Assembly: GCA_905221605.1 (NCBI GenBank)
Contig: CAJNDS010002171.1
Span: 151,001 to 215,000, forward strand
Reading direction: 5' to 3'
Origin: Symbiodinium natans
Lineage: Eukaryota; Sar; Dinophyceae; Suessiales; Symbiodiniaceae
DNA: 64,000 bases
In this document: positions 22,216 to 33,000 of the stretch, piece after piece
Layout of the letters: every line of letters starts with the position of its first letter
How positions within the stretch are numbered: position 1 is the first letter of the stretch
Program-made: the position numbers and the translations under genes
Notes under the pieces: generated by a model
What the model was told of the DNA's origin: nothing
Seen by the model: the letters and a program-made list of their open reading frames with translations, nothing else
The model's database searches: none

Positions 22216-24429
22216 AGCAGCTCCGGATCAAGAAGACGTCTTGTCCTGCACACGGTCTTCGCCACCCACGCCTGCGATGAAAGCCATGTGGCTTCCCATG
22301 CCGTGCTTCGGAGGGTGTCTGCTGGCAAGCTAGAGGAAGTGTTGAAAACCCTGCAAGTTCTTGAAGACTGAAAATGCTGCCATGGGCATGAGTGGCGCAG
22401 ATGACACCAGCAGCACCCACTGGCACTGATGCGAGACTGTGAGTCTACCCTAAACCCTAAACCCTAAGATTGCTCTGAAGTGTGATTCCCTCGTTGCCGT
22501 TCGTCGCTCAAGGTACGCATGGAATCTGAACCTTCGAGTCTGATGATTAAGACCTGGCGGGTAAACATACGAGATAGGAAGTCGGCTCCGTCCAGGGTCC
22601 TGGAAGAGGGTGGATTTCACAACGGTTTAGGGTTTAGGGTTTAGGGTTCAGGGTTTAGGGTTTAGGGTTTAGGGTTTAGGGCTTAGGGCTTGGGGTTTAG
22701 GGTTTAGGGTTTAGGGCTTGGGGGGTATAACCCCGCAAACCCGTAGACCCGTAGTTTTCCGGACACCTCCTAACCTCTGGGGCCTGGAGGAGGAGCCGCT
22801 GCGCTTCGCCTCGCATCCTGTCTGAGGAGTCTAGGCCGGGCAGGGTTTAGGGTTTAGGGCTAGGGTTTAGGGCTTCGGGCTTCGGGCCCTAAACCCCAAC
22901 AAAGATCCGTGCAAGGATGGTGCCACCTCAAATTCAGAGGCCTGTGGGTGGCTGCACATCCCGCGCCTGGCGCCCTGTTGAAGTTGGATCCGCTGTCAAG
23001 ACATCACAGGCTGAAGTTTTCGGGCTGCAAACCCTAAACCCTACACCCTACACCCTACACCCTAAACCCTAAACTCTAAACCCTAAACCCTAAACCCTAA
23101 ACCCTAAACCCTAAACCCTAAACCCTAAACCCTCCCTCTCCCGTTTTTTGGTTTCGCTGTGGAAAACGAAACGCTGCCCTAAGGAGGGCCCTCAGAGGCT
23201 CCAGGATCGCAAGGCTTTGTTGGGTCTCAAGTTAGGACTTGGGTTTGAGTTCACTTGCTCTCTTGACCCATAAGCCCTAAACCCTAAACTCCTAAGCCCT
23301 AAAGCCTAACCCCGGAAACCCTACTCCCTAAACCCTGAACCCTTGAATCCCTCAAACCAGGGTTTGGGGAGGCTTGAGAGGCCCTTTTGAACCCTCAGGG
23401 AAACAAGGGCTTTGTAGTGACATTTGTTGTTTTGTTCCTTCTTTTTTTGGTTGGGGGGGGGGGGGGGGGGGGGTGGGTCTACTTGCGTATATTCGGGGCT
23501 CCATTCAGGTGCCTCTTAGGAAACCCAAACCCCAAACCCTAAACCCGAAACCCTAAACCTCACCTAGGTGTAAAAGGGCTCCATACCAAGGTGCCTACTG
23601 AGGTCTCGGTTGGACCCGCGGCCCTAAACCCGAAACGCTTTCTTAAGCATCGAAACCTGAGAGGGCCCAAGCCCGGCCCACAAAGAACAAAGCTCTTCGA
23701 CCGTATCCGTAGCGGACACTTTCGGTTGGGGGTTTAGGGGTTTAGGGGCTTAGGGTTTAGGGGTTTAGGGGTTTAGGGGTTTAGGGGTTTAGGGGCTTAG
23801 GGGCTTAGGGTTTAGGGGCTTAGGTTTAGGAGGTCGGGGAGCATTTTGGGGCTCTTAAGGTAAAGGCTTCAAGGGCCACGTGACCTCCTAGCAGCCTAGG
23901 CATTTTGAGCTTCTCTGTTTTGATGGGCTGCATAAGAGAACCGGACACACTAATAAAAAAGAAAGGAAGAAGCCCTTCCCAGGAGCTAATCTCTACACCC
24001 CAAGCCCTAAACCCTAAACCCTACAGTTAAAACCTAAACAACCCTCAACCCTCAACCCTAACCCTTAACCCTCAACTCCAACCCTAGAACCTAAGCCCTA
24101 AACCCTCAAACCTAACTAAACCCTCAACCTTTCTGAAACCCTAAAGCCTAAACCCTCAACCCTCAACCCTAACCCTCAACCCTCAACCCTAAACCCTAAA
24201 CCCTCAACCCTGACACCTGAGCCCGCGTGTCCTGCCGACAGCGCAGGTGCAGGGGCCGGCGCAGGCCTTCGCGCTGGAGCCGCCCGGGCCGTGTCGAGGT
24301 TGCCCTTTCAGGATTGATAGGGTTTAGGGTTTAGGGTTTAGGGTTTAGGGTTTAGGGTTTAGGGCTTAGGGCTTAGGGTTTAGGGTTTAGGGTTTAGGGT
24401 TTAGGGTTTAGGGTTTAGGGCTTAGGGCT

Positions 24430-24512
24430 GAGGAGCTTGAGGGCTTGAGGGCTTGAGGGCTTGAGGGCTTGAGGGCTTGAGGGCTTGAGGGCTTGAGGGC
24501 TTGAGGGCTTGA
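24430..24512 (+). repeat. GGGCTTGA octamer array
   Basis: About ten head-to-tail copies of GGGCTTGA. It begins where a TTTAGGG tract degrades through CTTAGGG and CTGAGG, so it may derive from telomeric units. A shorter related field occurs at 25498-25570. Confidence 0.9.
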
Positions 24513-24689
24513 CCCTACGCCCTAAACCCTGAGCCCTTGAAAACCTTGAAACCCTAAAGCCTGAATGAAGGATTTGAACCCTAAGCCTGAAACCTAAACC
24601 CTAACCTAGGCGCTTGGGGCTTGAGGGTTGAGGGCCTCTTGGGCTGAAGCTGCGGGGCGTCTAGGAGGTTTCACAGGGCTTCATGAAGC

Positions 24690-24980
24690 GGGGAAAGGGT
24701 TTAGGGTTTAGGGTTTAGGGTTTAGGGTTTAAGGTTTAGGGTTTAGGGTTTAGGGTTTAGGGTTTAGGGTTTAGGGTTTAGGGTTTAGGTAGAGGGTTTA
24801 GGGTTTAGGTAGAGGGTTTAGGGTTTAGGTAGAGGGTTTAGGGTTTAGGGTTTAGGGTTTAGGGTTTAGGGTTTAGGGTTTAGGGTTTGGGGTTTAGGGT
24901 TTAGGGTTTAGGGTTTAGGTAGAGGGTTGAGGGTTTAGGGTTGAGGGTTTTGAGTTTAGGGTTTAGGGTTTAGAGTTTCG
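24690..24980 (+). repeat. Long TTTAGGG tract with TTTAGGTAGA interruptions
   Basis: Roughly forty heptamers. The decamer-like interruption TTTAGGTAGAGGG recurs at about 24786, 24806, 24826 and 24917 at regular spacing, which indicates local amplification of a mutated unit. Confidence 0.85.
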
Positions 24981-26078
24981 TGTTGCTTTGGAACTTTTGT
25001 TCTCCCCCTCTCACTGTTTCGCGAGTTTCGTGCTTCACGAATAGGATCTTCTTGCTTATCTGCGCTTGGGAGATCTGAGTGCTGGGCCTTCGGATCTAGG
25101 GTCCCTAAACCCTAAATCCTAAACCTTAAAACCAAAAACCTAAACCCTAAACCCTAAACCCTAAACCCTAAACCCTAAACCCTAAACCCTAAACCCTAAA
25201 CCCTGAACCCTGAACCCTGAACCCTAAACCCTAAACCCTAAAACCAAACCCTAAACCCTAAACCCTAAACCCGAAACCCCAAACCCTAAACCCTAAACCC
25301 AAGCTAATGGATGATCGGCTAGCCCCTCCCTAGGAAGCATTCGCTCATGGCGGCCGCCTCGGGGTCCTTCTTCTCCGAGCGCTTGCCACCGGCCCCTGGA
25401 GGGTGGAGGGGAGGGGATCAGGGTTTGGGGGGATAGGATGGGGTTTAGGGTTTAGGGTTTAGGGTTTAGGGTTTAGGGTTTAGTGTTTAGGGTTTAGGGC
25501 TTGAGGGTTTGAGGGCTTGAGGGCTTGGGGGCTTGAGGGCTTGGGGGCTTGGGGGCTTGAGGGTTTGAGGGTTCATGGTTCGGGGATTTGAGCTTTTTAG
25601 GGTCTGGGTCGGGTCGGGCAGCCCAGGAATGAGAATTGGAGCTCTTTTCCGTTCCGGGAAGTTTTTGCATGAAGTTTCCACGAGCAGGTCCGCATGCGAC
25701 TGGGACTCTGGGACGGATTGGGGGGGCGGGGGAGGGGGGGCGATGTAGAGCTTGGTGATCTGGCCCTACGCCGCACGCACAGCGGCCCGGAATTCAGAAA
25801 TACCGGCAGTTCTCTCTGAGGAAACCGCAACCCGACACCCTAGCAACAAGCTCCAGAAACAGCCTCAATTTTAGGCCAACATGATCACCCCGAAGAGGAA
25901 CTACCTTGGGGGACATACACACTATGCTAGTCCAATCAGGCTATATGGACTATAAACTCCTGTCTGAAACCGAAAAATAGCCTAAACTCTATAAAGCTAC
26001 CAGAAACTCCCACACCCTAGTGCCTATAAACCCTATAAATCGTAGAAAACCTATAAAGCCTGTCAACCCTAAAGTCCT

Positions 26079-26123
<45 letters not shown>

Positions 26124-26196
26124 ACCCTAAACCCTAAACCCTATCAATCCTGAAACCATAAGCCGGGACTCTCAACCTGCAGCAGTTTCGCCTGCA

Positions 26197-26283
26197 GGGT
26201 CCATGTATCTCGTTCTGATATACTTGGGCTGTATAGGAGGTGCTCTGAGGCACACGTATTCCCTATTTAGGTACATGGACCCC
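26197..26283. mobile_element. Family C MITE
   Basis: GGGTCCATGTATC at the left and GGTACATGGACCC at the right are near-perfect inverse ends, with ATATACTTGGGC inside. Full copies are at 35737-35833 and 52837-52930. On the minus strand its edge forms CTGCAG|G, a usable acceptor. Confidence 0.7.
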
Positions 26284-26507
26284 TTGGCCCGAAACCCTAA
26301 ACCCTAAACCCTAAACCCTAAACCCTAAACCCTAAACCCTAAACCCTAGGGTCAAGGAACCAGGGGGGCCTTTGGACACGGTGGGGCGACTCGAGCTGCG
26401 TGCCAACAGGCGCGGGGATTCCTGTCTGAAGCACAGCTTAGGGTCCAGGGTTTAGGGTTTAGGGTTTAGGGTTTAGGGTTTAGGGTTTAGGGTTTAGGGT
26501 TTAGGGT

Positions 26508-26622
26508 CTGAGGGTCTGAGGGTCTGAGGGTCTGAGGGTCTGAGGGTCTGAGGGTCTGAGGGTCTGAGGGTCTGAGGGTCTGAGGGTCTGAGGGTCTGAG
26601 GGTCTGAGGGTCTGAGGGTCTG
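26508..26622 (+). repeat. GGGTCTGA octamer array
   Basis: About fifteen near-identical copies of GGGTCTGA directly continuing a TTTAGGG tract (26447-26507). The abrupt change from heptamer to octamer within one array is notable. Confidence 0.92.
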
Positions 26623-28254
26623 AGAGTCTTCAGGGTTTGGTTTTGAACTGGGATTCAGGGCTTCAGGAACGGTTGTTGAGAGCTGTCTTGGGATTCTGCC
26701 GAGAGTCCAGACCGCACCCAGAACACCCTGAGGCCCTAAACCCTAAACCCCAAACCCTCAAGAGCCCGCGTGGTGCAACCCAACAACTCTCGCCGGTGCC
26801 TTTGAACGCTTTGGTTCCACACCAAAAAAAAGAAGTGCCCTCGTGGCGTCGATGGTCTTTGAGGACCCTGGAACCCACAAAGGGCAAAAGGAACGATTGG
26901 GTTCCTTTGCTCATGGGTTTGGGGTTTAGGCTTTAGGGTTTAGGGTTCGAGGTGGACGTTTCAGGGCTTTGGCTGTAAGGCTTGCAGTCGAAAATGTCAC
27001 GTCGGCATGAGTGTCAGGTTAAAGACGTCAAGCTGCCAAAGCCCTCAAAAGCAATGGGGTTTAAGCAGGCACAAGCACATATAGACCCGTCATTCCACCA
27101 ATCAAGGAAACAAACAAAGGCAACTATGGCAACTACTAAGCCAGCACAGACGCGCCTCCTATGGGACGAGATGAGCTCGAAAAGGGTTTACGGTCCATAT
27201 ACACCAAGGTTACAGAAATACTTCTCAGAACACTAATGCTAATCATAACCTGAATCGAAATAGCAATGATCATAACCTTTCCCTCAGAAAAAAACATTAA
27301 TAGACAATCAATTCTAGGTCCCCCCCCCCCCCCCCCCCCGTGCCCCTTTTCTTGGAGCAGGTCCTGCGCCACGTCCCGATTCTTCGGCCTTTCCGGGCTT
27401 TGTGCCTGAGAACTCAATTCGAAAGCAAAGGCGACCGAAGGCCCAAGTTGGGGTTTAGGGTTTCGGAGTTTGGGGTTTAGGGTTCAGGGTTTCGGAGTTT
27501 GGGGTGCAGGTACTACATTCCCGATGAAGGTAACGGGAACATAGGGCTCAGTTCCCAAAAAGACCCAGAAAGGGAAATCCCTTAAATGAAAGAGATATAG
27601 CGCGGAGACCTGGTACCTATCTTGCTTTTCCCCCAGTATATCTTTGCGGCCCCCATGGTAGAGCAGGAAGGTGGATTTGGCGGTCGCGTGTTGGCTAGAA
27701 TGTCTTGGGCTGAGTGTGTAGCAATTCGGGAGGGTTTGGGGCAGCCAGCAAGAATTCTGCCCTGGATGATGATCCTGGTCAGTTCGTGGCCTGCTTCAAT
27801 GCAACCAAGCCCACCCTTAAACTCCGCCCCAAAGACCCCCCCACCCCCTTCTGACCACCAAACCAGAAGCCCTCTACAACCCGAAACCCTAACACAAATC
27901 CTAACGACCGTTACCTGGGTTGGCCTTTAAGCCCTGCGAAACAACATAAATTTTTATATTTTATTAAATGTACAGGGACCCTGATAAACCCCTACTGAAA
28001 ATCGCCACACAAGCGGCAAAAACCACCGAAAACCGTCAACCCTAGACCCCAGACCCTAAACCCTAAACCCTAAGGCCTAAACCCTACACCCTAAACCCTA
28101 AACCCTAAACCCTAAACCCTAAACCCTAAACGAACGAATCGGGGGCCTCTTTCTGCAGCGCGGCCGCGCGCCGCCCGGAGCGCTGCCCGGTGCGAAGCTC
28201 TGGGGCAGAGCCTTTTAGGGTTGAGGGTGTAGGGTTTAGGGTTTAGGGCTTGTA

Positions 28255-28345
28255 AGGTGTATATACACTATATATAATATATAGGCATATGTATACATAT
28301 ATGTATACATACATATGTATATATATATATAATATAATATACACC
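28255..28345. repeat. TA-rich palindromic microsatellite
   Basis: Alternating TATACATATGTATACATA-type text, largely self-complementary. The short open frames through it are not genes. Confidence 0.8.
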
Positions 28346-29779
28346 TACATGTGTGCTCACGTAACCCGAATGCCCAAAGCCACAGTTAGTCTTTTACCTC
28401 ATCATCCACACACCTCAACCTGTCTAAATACATGCGATCGGAAGGCTAAACTCCAAAACCCCCAAATTCCGACAAAACCCTAAAGCCCAAAAACAACCCT
28501 GAAACCCACAAACCCTAAACCTTAAAAAGGCCCCAAGTAGGCTTTGCGCACCTTGCCCCAGCCCAAGGGAACGCGACGAGCGTGGCTGGCTGTGCGTAGC
28601 CTGCCCAGCAGACAAGCCCGAGAAGTCAGGGCTCAGGGTTTAGGGTTTTGGCGTTTAAGGGTTTTAGGGTTTAGGGGTGCCAGGGGTTTAGAGGTTTTTG
28701 GGGCTTTAGGCTTTTAGGGTCCTCAGGGATTTCAAATATTTTGGGCTTTTAGGAACCATCAACCCCTAAACCCTCTAAACCCTAAAACCCTAAACCCCCA
28801 ACCCTCAACCCTAAACCCTAAACCCTAAAACCTCCGGCCTCCGGCTCTCGCTTGGGTGCCTCTTTTGGCGCGCCAGAAGCTGCAGCAGCATTGGGGCCTG
28901 CGGTGTTTAGGTTTAGGGTTTAGGGTTTAGGGTTTAGGGTTTAGGGTTTAGGGTTTAGGGTTTAGGGTTCAGGGTTCAGGGTTCAGGGCCTGATAGGAAC
29001 TCACCTGAACTCGCCCTCGGTGCCCCCAAAACCCTGGTGCCCTTTTGATGTTGACAAAATTGGGTTTCACAAGAAAACCGAGCCACACCCCCCGAACCTC
29101 CCAAAAACCTCTGAAACCTCGCAAAGCGCAGGGAGGCTCCGACCTTGGCCAACCCCTACAGGGTTTAGGGTTTAGGGTTTAGGGTTTAGGGTTTAGGGTT
29201 TAGGGTTTAGGGTTTAGGGTTTAGGGTTTAGGGTTTAGGGTTTAGGGTTTAGGGTTTGGGCTTCACAACCTCACTGGTTCCCCGGACTTTAAACAACAGG
29301 CATCGGGTGGAAAAACAAAGAGGGCTGATTCAAGGCATCAAGAGCACTGATTGGAGGTTCATGGTACTTTATAAACCAATTCTAACTGTACATATAACTG
29401 CTTCGAAACTTTCTCTGACGCCATCTCCGAATGCGTCCTCGCGGAGCTCGCACGCGGCTGCGGCTGCCCGCGGCGGGCTCCTTCGGCAGAAGTTAGGGTT
29501 TGGGGTTCAGGGTTTATAGCGTTTATAGGGTTTAGGGTCAAGGGTCTAAAATTAGGATTTAGAGTGCAGCAGTGGGGGTCTGCAGGGCCTGGTTTCGGGG
29601 CGAACCCTGAACCCTGCTTATCCTCAACGTCCGACAGGGCCCTCAACCCTAAGTTCAAGACCCTGAAGCTTACAGCAGGAGCCCAAGAAAAGGAGAACCT
29701 TTTTCGGGGTGACAAGCGGGAGTCTTTAAGAAAGAAGTGGGGGGGGGGGGGGGGGGGCGGTTAAACTACTCCCCAAAAC

Positions 29780-29876
29780 CTACCCAAACCCCTGGGAGGA
29801 TCCAAAAAATAGAGCCCCCAAATAGTACCCTATACTACTGTTGGGTCATCTTTAGGAACCCTTAAGGGGATCTATT
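29780..29876. mobile_element. Family G element truncated by a telomeric tract
   Basis: Matches the full copy at 30284-30408 from CTACCCAAACCCCTGGGAGG to GGGGATCTATT, with few differences. It then stops at exactly the point where a TTTAGGG array (29877-29930) begins. The missing right end is TTTTTGGATCC to GGGTAG in the intact copy. Confidence 0.8.
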
Positions 29877-30040
29877 AGGGTTTAGGGTTTAGGGTTTAGG
29901 GTTTAGGGTTTAGGGTTTAGGGTTTAGGGTTTGCTCCTCCCAGGGGTCTGGGCTGAGGCCCCCCAAAGCCAACCCTGAACCTCGCCTTGAGGAATCAATT
30001 CCCTCCCCCTAATATTAAACCCCACTGCCCCCCAACAGGG

Positions 30041-30283
30041 TTTAGGGTTTAGGGTTGAGGGTTTGGGGTTTAGGGTTTAGGGTTTAGGGTTGAGGGTTTA
30101 GGGTTGAGGGTTTAGGGTCCCGGGTCATAACTATAATGGGCGCATGATTTAATCTTACGGGGTAGGGGGGTTTAAGAGTCGGGGGAGGGGATTCGGGTCT
30201 AGGGTTTGGGTCCTCTTCCCAGAGCCCTACAATAGCTTTTTGGAAAGGCAAGTCCAGGCTCTTGGAAGAGCTCTTGAATCCTT
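30041..30283 (+). repeat. TTTAGGG/TTGAGGG tract and short single-copy text
   Basis: Mixed TTTAGGG and TTGAGGG units at 30041-30118, then about 160 bp of unique text with no clear frame before the intact family G element. Confidence 0.6.
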
Positions 30284-30408
30284 CTACCCAAACCCCTGGG
30301 AGGATCCGAAAAATAGAGCCTCCAAATAGTACCCTATGCTACTATTGGGTCATTTCTAGGAACCCTTCAGGGGATCTATTTTTTGGATCCTCCAAAATTT
30401 CTGGGTAG
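30284..30408. mobile_element. Family G MITE, intact
   Basis: 125 bp. The left end CTACCCAAACCCCTGGGAGG with GATCC is mirrored at the right by GGATCCTCCAAAATTTCTGG then GTAG, and TCTATTTTT mirrors AAAAATAGA. It lies about 30 bp beyond the stop codon of the minus-strand BTB gene. Confidence 0.8.
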
Positions 30409-30438
30409 CCCCATGTGGTGAAGGAGCTGATTGCCTCT

Positions 30439-31290
30439 TCAAATAATTCGAGTCAGCATTTCAATCTCCTGCCGCGGATATCCACCTTGCAGAAGCTCCC
30501 TCCCACTGAAGCCGGCTTGCACCAATTGCGGCGCTCCCAGACCGGCCTCGCGAAGCTCCCGCACCGTGAACCCATTCTCCTTACTTCTCCAATAAGCAAG
30601 GGAAGAAAATATGGTCAGACTTTACTACTCCTACTGAATAAGCAAGCCCCGACAGTTTAAAGAGTAACTGTTGGCTAAGTAAGTCTCATGGACCAACTCC
30701 AGGAGTGAGAAGCCTCCATCGACCAGCTCCTGTAGGGCGAGCCCCGACTTCCTCAACTCTGCAGCGTTGTGTCCGGCGTCTCGAAGCTCTTTAAGGGAAT
30801 ATCCCGCCTCCAGAAGCTCTTTCCTTTTTTGGTCGAACCAACCTGCCTGCATCCACGTTGCCCTTGAGGCTCCATTTCGAAGATCTGAATCCGTTGGTGC
30901 TTTGAAGCCGGCATCTCTGAGGAACTTTTCGTTGCAGCCCGTTTCACGTAGCTCCTGCGCCGTCACGCCCGCCTTGCGAAGGACTCCCGGATGGAAGGAC
31001 GACACCAGCATCATGCGGATCCAGGCTCGCCGATAGGCAGGCTCCACCACCACCGGCGACTTCATGTCTGGCTCGGAATCGCGCACCAGGCGTAAGAATT
31101 CGATCAGTGGCACGAAGACTTGAGGAGAATAGTCCACAAAGAGCCTGCCCTCTTCATCAAGTACATGTTGCCACCGTTCCGAAAACATGGAGGCAAAGTG
31201 GTTGTCACCCGCCACGCTGAACAACTCGGGCTTCACTTTAATGACCTTTTCGCCACCAACATCGATCAGAACAGTTTTGGGAGCTTCCAT
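30439..31290 (-). CDS. KCTD/T1-type BTB domain protein with LRxAG repeats
   Basis: Two exons, 31290-30688 and 30579-30439, give 247 residues. Residues about 6-75 form a potassium-channel-tetramerisation (T1/KCTD) BTB fold: VLIDVGGEKVIKVKPELFS, then FASMFSERW, then GRLFVDYSPQVFVPLIEFLR. Residues about 100-240 are a run of roughly 10-residue units of the type LRxAGxxxxE (for example LLEAGYSLKELRDAGHNAAE), which continue across the splice into exon 2 (GFTVRELREAGLGAPQLVQA). KCTD proteins usually assemble as oligomers and often adapt substrates to Cullin-3; this role is inferred. No transmembrane segment, so not a channel. The start is the first ATG of the open frame; CTGCAG lies just upstream and could be a trans-splice acceptor. 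Confidence 0.88.
30580..30687 (-). mobile_element. 108-nt intron of the BTB gene, introner-like
   Basis: The intron runs from GAGACTTACTTA to TACTTCTCC and AAG; GAG occurs at both edges as a short direct repeat. The donor reads GA and the acceptor AAG|G. Both ends carry CTTACTT in inverted orientation, as expected for a small inverted-repeat element with a target duplication. Splicing it out keeps the repeat register of the protein. Confidence 0.75.
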
Positions 31291-32343
31291 GGCTGCAGAT
31301 CCACAAGGATTACACCCCTAAACCCTAAACCCTAAATCCTAAACCCTGGGTGGAAAGGCCTAGCACCAAGATATCCATGCAACTTGGCTTGAAGGGAAGA
31401 CCATGTGGGACAACAGGATCCGGCCTAGGGCTAAGATGCTCACTAACCTAGGATTACAAAGGGTACCCTTTTCTGCTTATCCCTTAGCTTCGGGTTTAGG
31501 GTTTAGGGTTGGGGACTACAGAAAACGGACAAGTTCCAGATTCATCGTGAACAAGCTTTCATTGGACCTGCAGTCCTCAAAATCTCGGACATTTCCTGTG
31601 ACCCCCTACAGGTTTCCAAATATATCCCCCATCGCGTCCAAGAGACTCTGTACTCCCAAGCTTCAGGAACTCGCTTAGGGGTTGGGCACGGTTTAGGCAC
31701 AGTTTAGGGCTTAGGATTGCCTCTGCCACTTTGGAAAACGACCGCCCCTTCTGCAGGGTGCGCTCAAAGCAGCTAGCGCAGAAACCACAGGATCCATGAT
31801 ACAGAAACAGCAAATACCCCTAAATGGGCCCCTAAACCCTAATAAACGGGCCCCTAAACCCTAAACCCTAAACCCTAAACCCTAAACCCGAAACCCTAAA
31901 CCCGAAACCCTAAACCCTAAACCCTAAACCCTAAACCAAAAAAAAAAACCTAAAGCCCTAAACCCTAAACCAGGCAGGCTCTCCGCCTCAGATCTCTGAG
32001 GCTGCGCCCCAGCTCTGGCTGAGGACCTAGGCTTCGAAGCTTGAGTGTTTCAGGGCCTCAAGGCCTTACTTGCAGGGTTTAGGGTTTAGGGTTTAGGGTT
32101 TAGGGTTTAGGGTTTAGGGTTTAGGGGTAGGTATAAGTAGGGTTCTGAAGTATGCCAACTATACTTATACCCGTATTTAGGGTACTTAAAACCCTACTTA
32201 TGACTACCCAAGAACCTCCCAAGGAGGGCCTTAGGCCCTACAGAGCCTTGGGGCGTCGGGAGCGGGGCTTAGAAGGCTTCGAGTGGCTTTCCCTTTGGGG
32301 CTTTAGGCTTCGGGCTTCGGGGCTTTAGGGTTTAGGGTTTACT

Positions 32344-32448
32344 TGGAGGTTCAGGGAACTTATAGCCCCAGTTAGAAAGCCCCCTAAGTCCTCTAAGTAG
32401 GTGATCAGGTAGACTTCTAATTGGGGTTCTAAGTACCCATGTAGGGTT
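32344..32448. mobile_element. Family A element
   Basis: ACTTGGAGGTTCAGGGAACT at the left, TTCTAAGTACCCATGTAGGG at the right, with CCCCCTAAGTCCTCTAAGTA inside as in the 16069 copy. Telomeric units abut both sides. Confidence 0.65.
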
Positions 32449-32756
32449 TAGGCTTTCGGGGTTTTGGGATTAGGGTTTAGGGTTTAGGGCCTCGGGGGTT
32501 TGGGGGTGCGGAGGGTTTCGAGCTTCGAGCTTCCGGTTTGTAAGGACATGGTGCTTTGGGTTTGGGGGACTCGGGTCTGGGGTGTGGTGTTCTTTTATGC
32601 TTTGGCTTTAGGGCTCAACCCTAAACCCTAAGCCCTAAACCCTAAAGCTTTGGGTTCGATGTGATTTTGGTTGAACTCGGATTTGATCGAAGATCAAAAG
32701 CTTGCGGGTGATAGCTCACAGCTCCCACTCCAGGTCTAGGTTCATTCGCTTTTCTA

Positions 32757-32860
32757 GACCCGGGAGTAACCTAGGAATGAAAAGGGTGGCCTTTTTGGTT
32801 CTAAGGGGATTCTAAGGGAACCCCAACCCTAAAAAAAATGAAAAGAGGGCCTACTCCCGG
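32757..32860. mobile_element. Family D element with 14-bp flanking direct repeat
   Basis: Ends ACCCGGGAGTAACCTAGGAA and GGCCTACTCCCGG. The flanks GTTCATTCGCTTTT and GTTCCTTCGCTTTT match with one difference, consistent with a target-site duplication. The core has AAGGGTGGCCTTTTTGG and AAGGGAACCCC, the family hallmarks. Confidence 0.75.
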
Positions 32861-33000
32861 TTCCTTCGCTTTTTTGATCACGATAGGTTCTCCACGGATC
32901 TGCCGACACGCAAGTCGGGGAGGGAGGTCTGAAGGGCTTAAGGATTCTGGACCCCCGGCAGCAAACCCTGCCTCGGTTTAACCCTAACCCTAAACCCTAA

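Larger units (their letters stand above)
16316..22440. other. About ten candidate exon islands in telomeric introns
   Basis: Islands at about 16630-16690, 16870-17110, 17455-17540, 18090-18175, 18728-18850, 19305-19375, 20205-20290, 21437-21515 and 22212-22374, each between CCCTAAA (left) and TTTAGGG (right) tracts or the reverse. Best plus readings: QALQKEAQLWQPPSASPPKC (20205), VALRHLALTRYGRFGGHQPA (21437) and SAGKLEEVLKTLQVLED before TGA at 22212-22374. Minus readings are also open in most. The gene or genes starting upstream of PNP could be divergent from it, but this is inference. From 20800 to 21300 is a long degenerate CCCTAAG/CCCTAAA field. Confidence 0.4.
22441..25110. other. Candidate exon islands with telomeric spacers
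   Basis: Islands: 22490-22620, 22750-22838, 22905-23025, 23137-23225, 23640-23720, 24228-24315 and 24985-25105. Strongest plus readings: RFLVSLWKTKRCPKEGPQRL (23137) and GPQRTKLFDRIRSGHFRLG (23640). The latter resembles subdomain XI of CaMK-type kinases but is too short to call. 22750 reads GLDSSDRMRGEAQRLLLQAP on minus. Spacers are TTTAGGG/CCCTAAA, an 8-mer GGGGTTTA field at 23726-23835, and a C-strand field at 24000-24215. Confidence 0.4.
25111..27440. other. Candidate exon islands, minus strand favoured
   Basis: Islands: 25320-25425 (minus GGKRSEKKDPEAAAMSECFL), 25685-25860, 26150-26196 (minus AKLLQVESPGLWFQD then stop, entered through CTGCAG|G at the edge of the family C element), 26350-26440 (open both ways), 26763-26914, 27342-27435 (minus SPERPKNRDVAQDLLQEKGH). 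They may be exons of one minus-strand gene, but no junction was proved. 27190-27320 is AT-rich and ends in a C-run. CCCTAAA fields lie at 25140-25300 and 26060-26150. Confidence 0.4.
27441..30040. other. Candidate exon islands, several favour plus
   Basis: Islands: 27640-27800, 28145-28212, 28530-28625, 28840-28905, 28990-29155, 29397-29495, 29580-29740 and 29935-30003. 28530 follows AAGTAG|G and reads LCAPCPSPRERDERGWLCVA then CP; the CxxC pairs look zinc-binding. 29397 reads NCFETFSDAISECVLAELAR and starts at the edge of a half family A element. 28990 stays open for about 165 bp. Products unknown. Confidence 0.4.
31300..33000. other. Telomeric tracts, elements and candidate exons
   Basis: Partial family D at about 31440-31490. 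Open text at 31500-31680. Island at 31705-31830 follows TTAG|G on plus (LLQGALKAASAETTGSMIQK); the minus strand is open too. Islands at 31970-32080 and 32880-32980. CCCTAAA at 31850-31975, TTTAGGG at 32075-32130. No product recognised. Confidence 0.4.

Noticed and set aside
31577-31813. RING-like minus frame (FCASCFERTLQKGRSF)
   Set aside because: No AG|G acceptor on minus, while the plus strand has TTAG|G and an equally open frame. Only one Cys pair is present.
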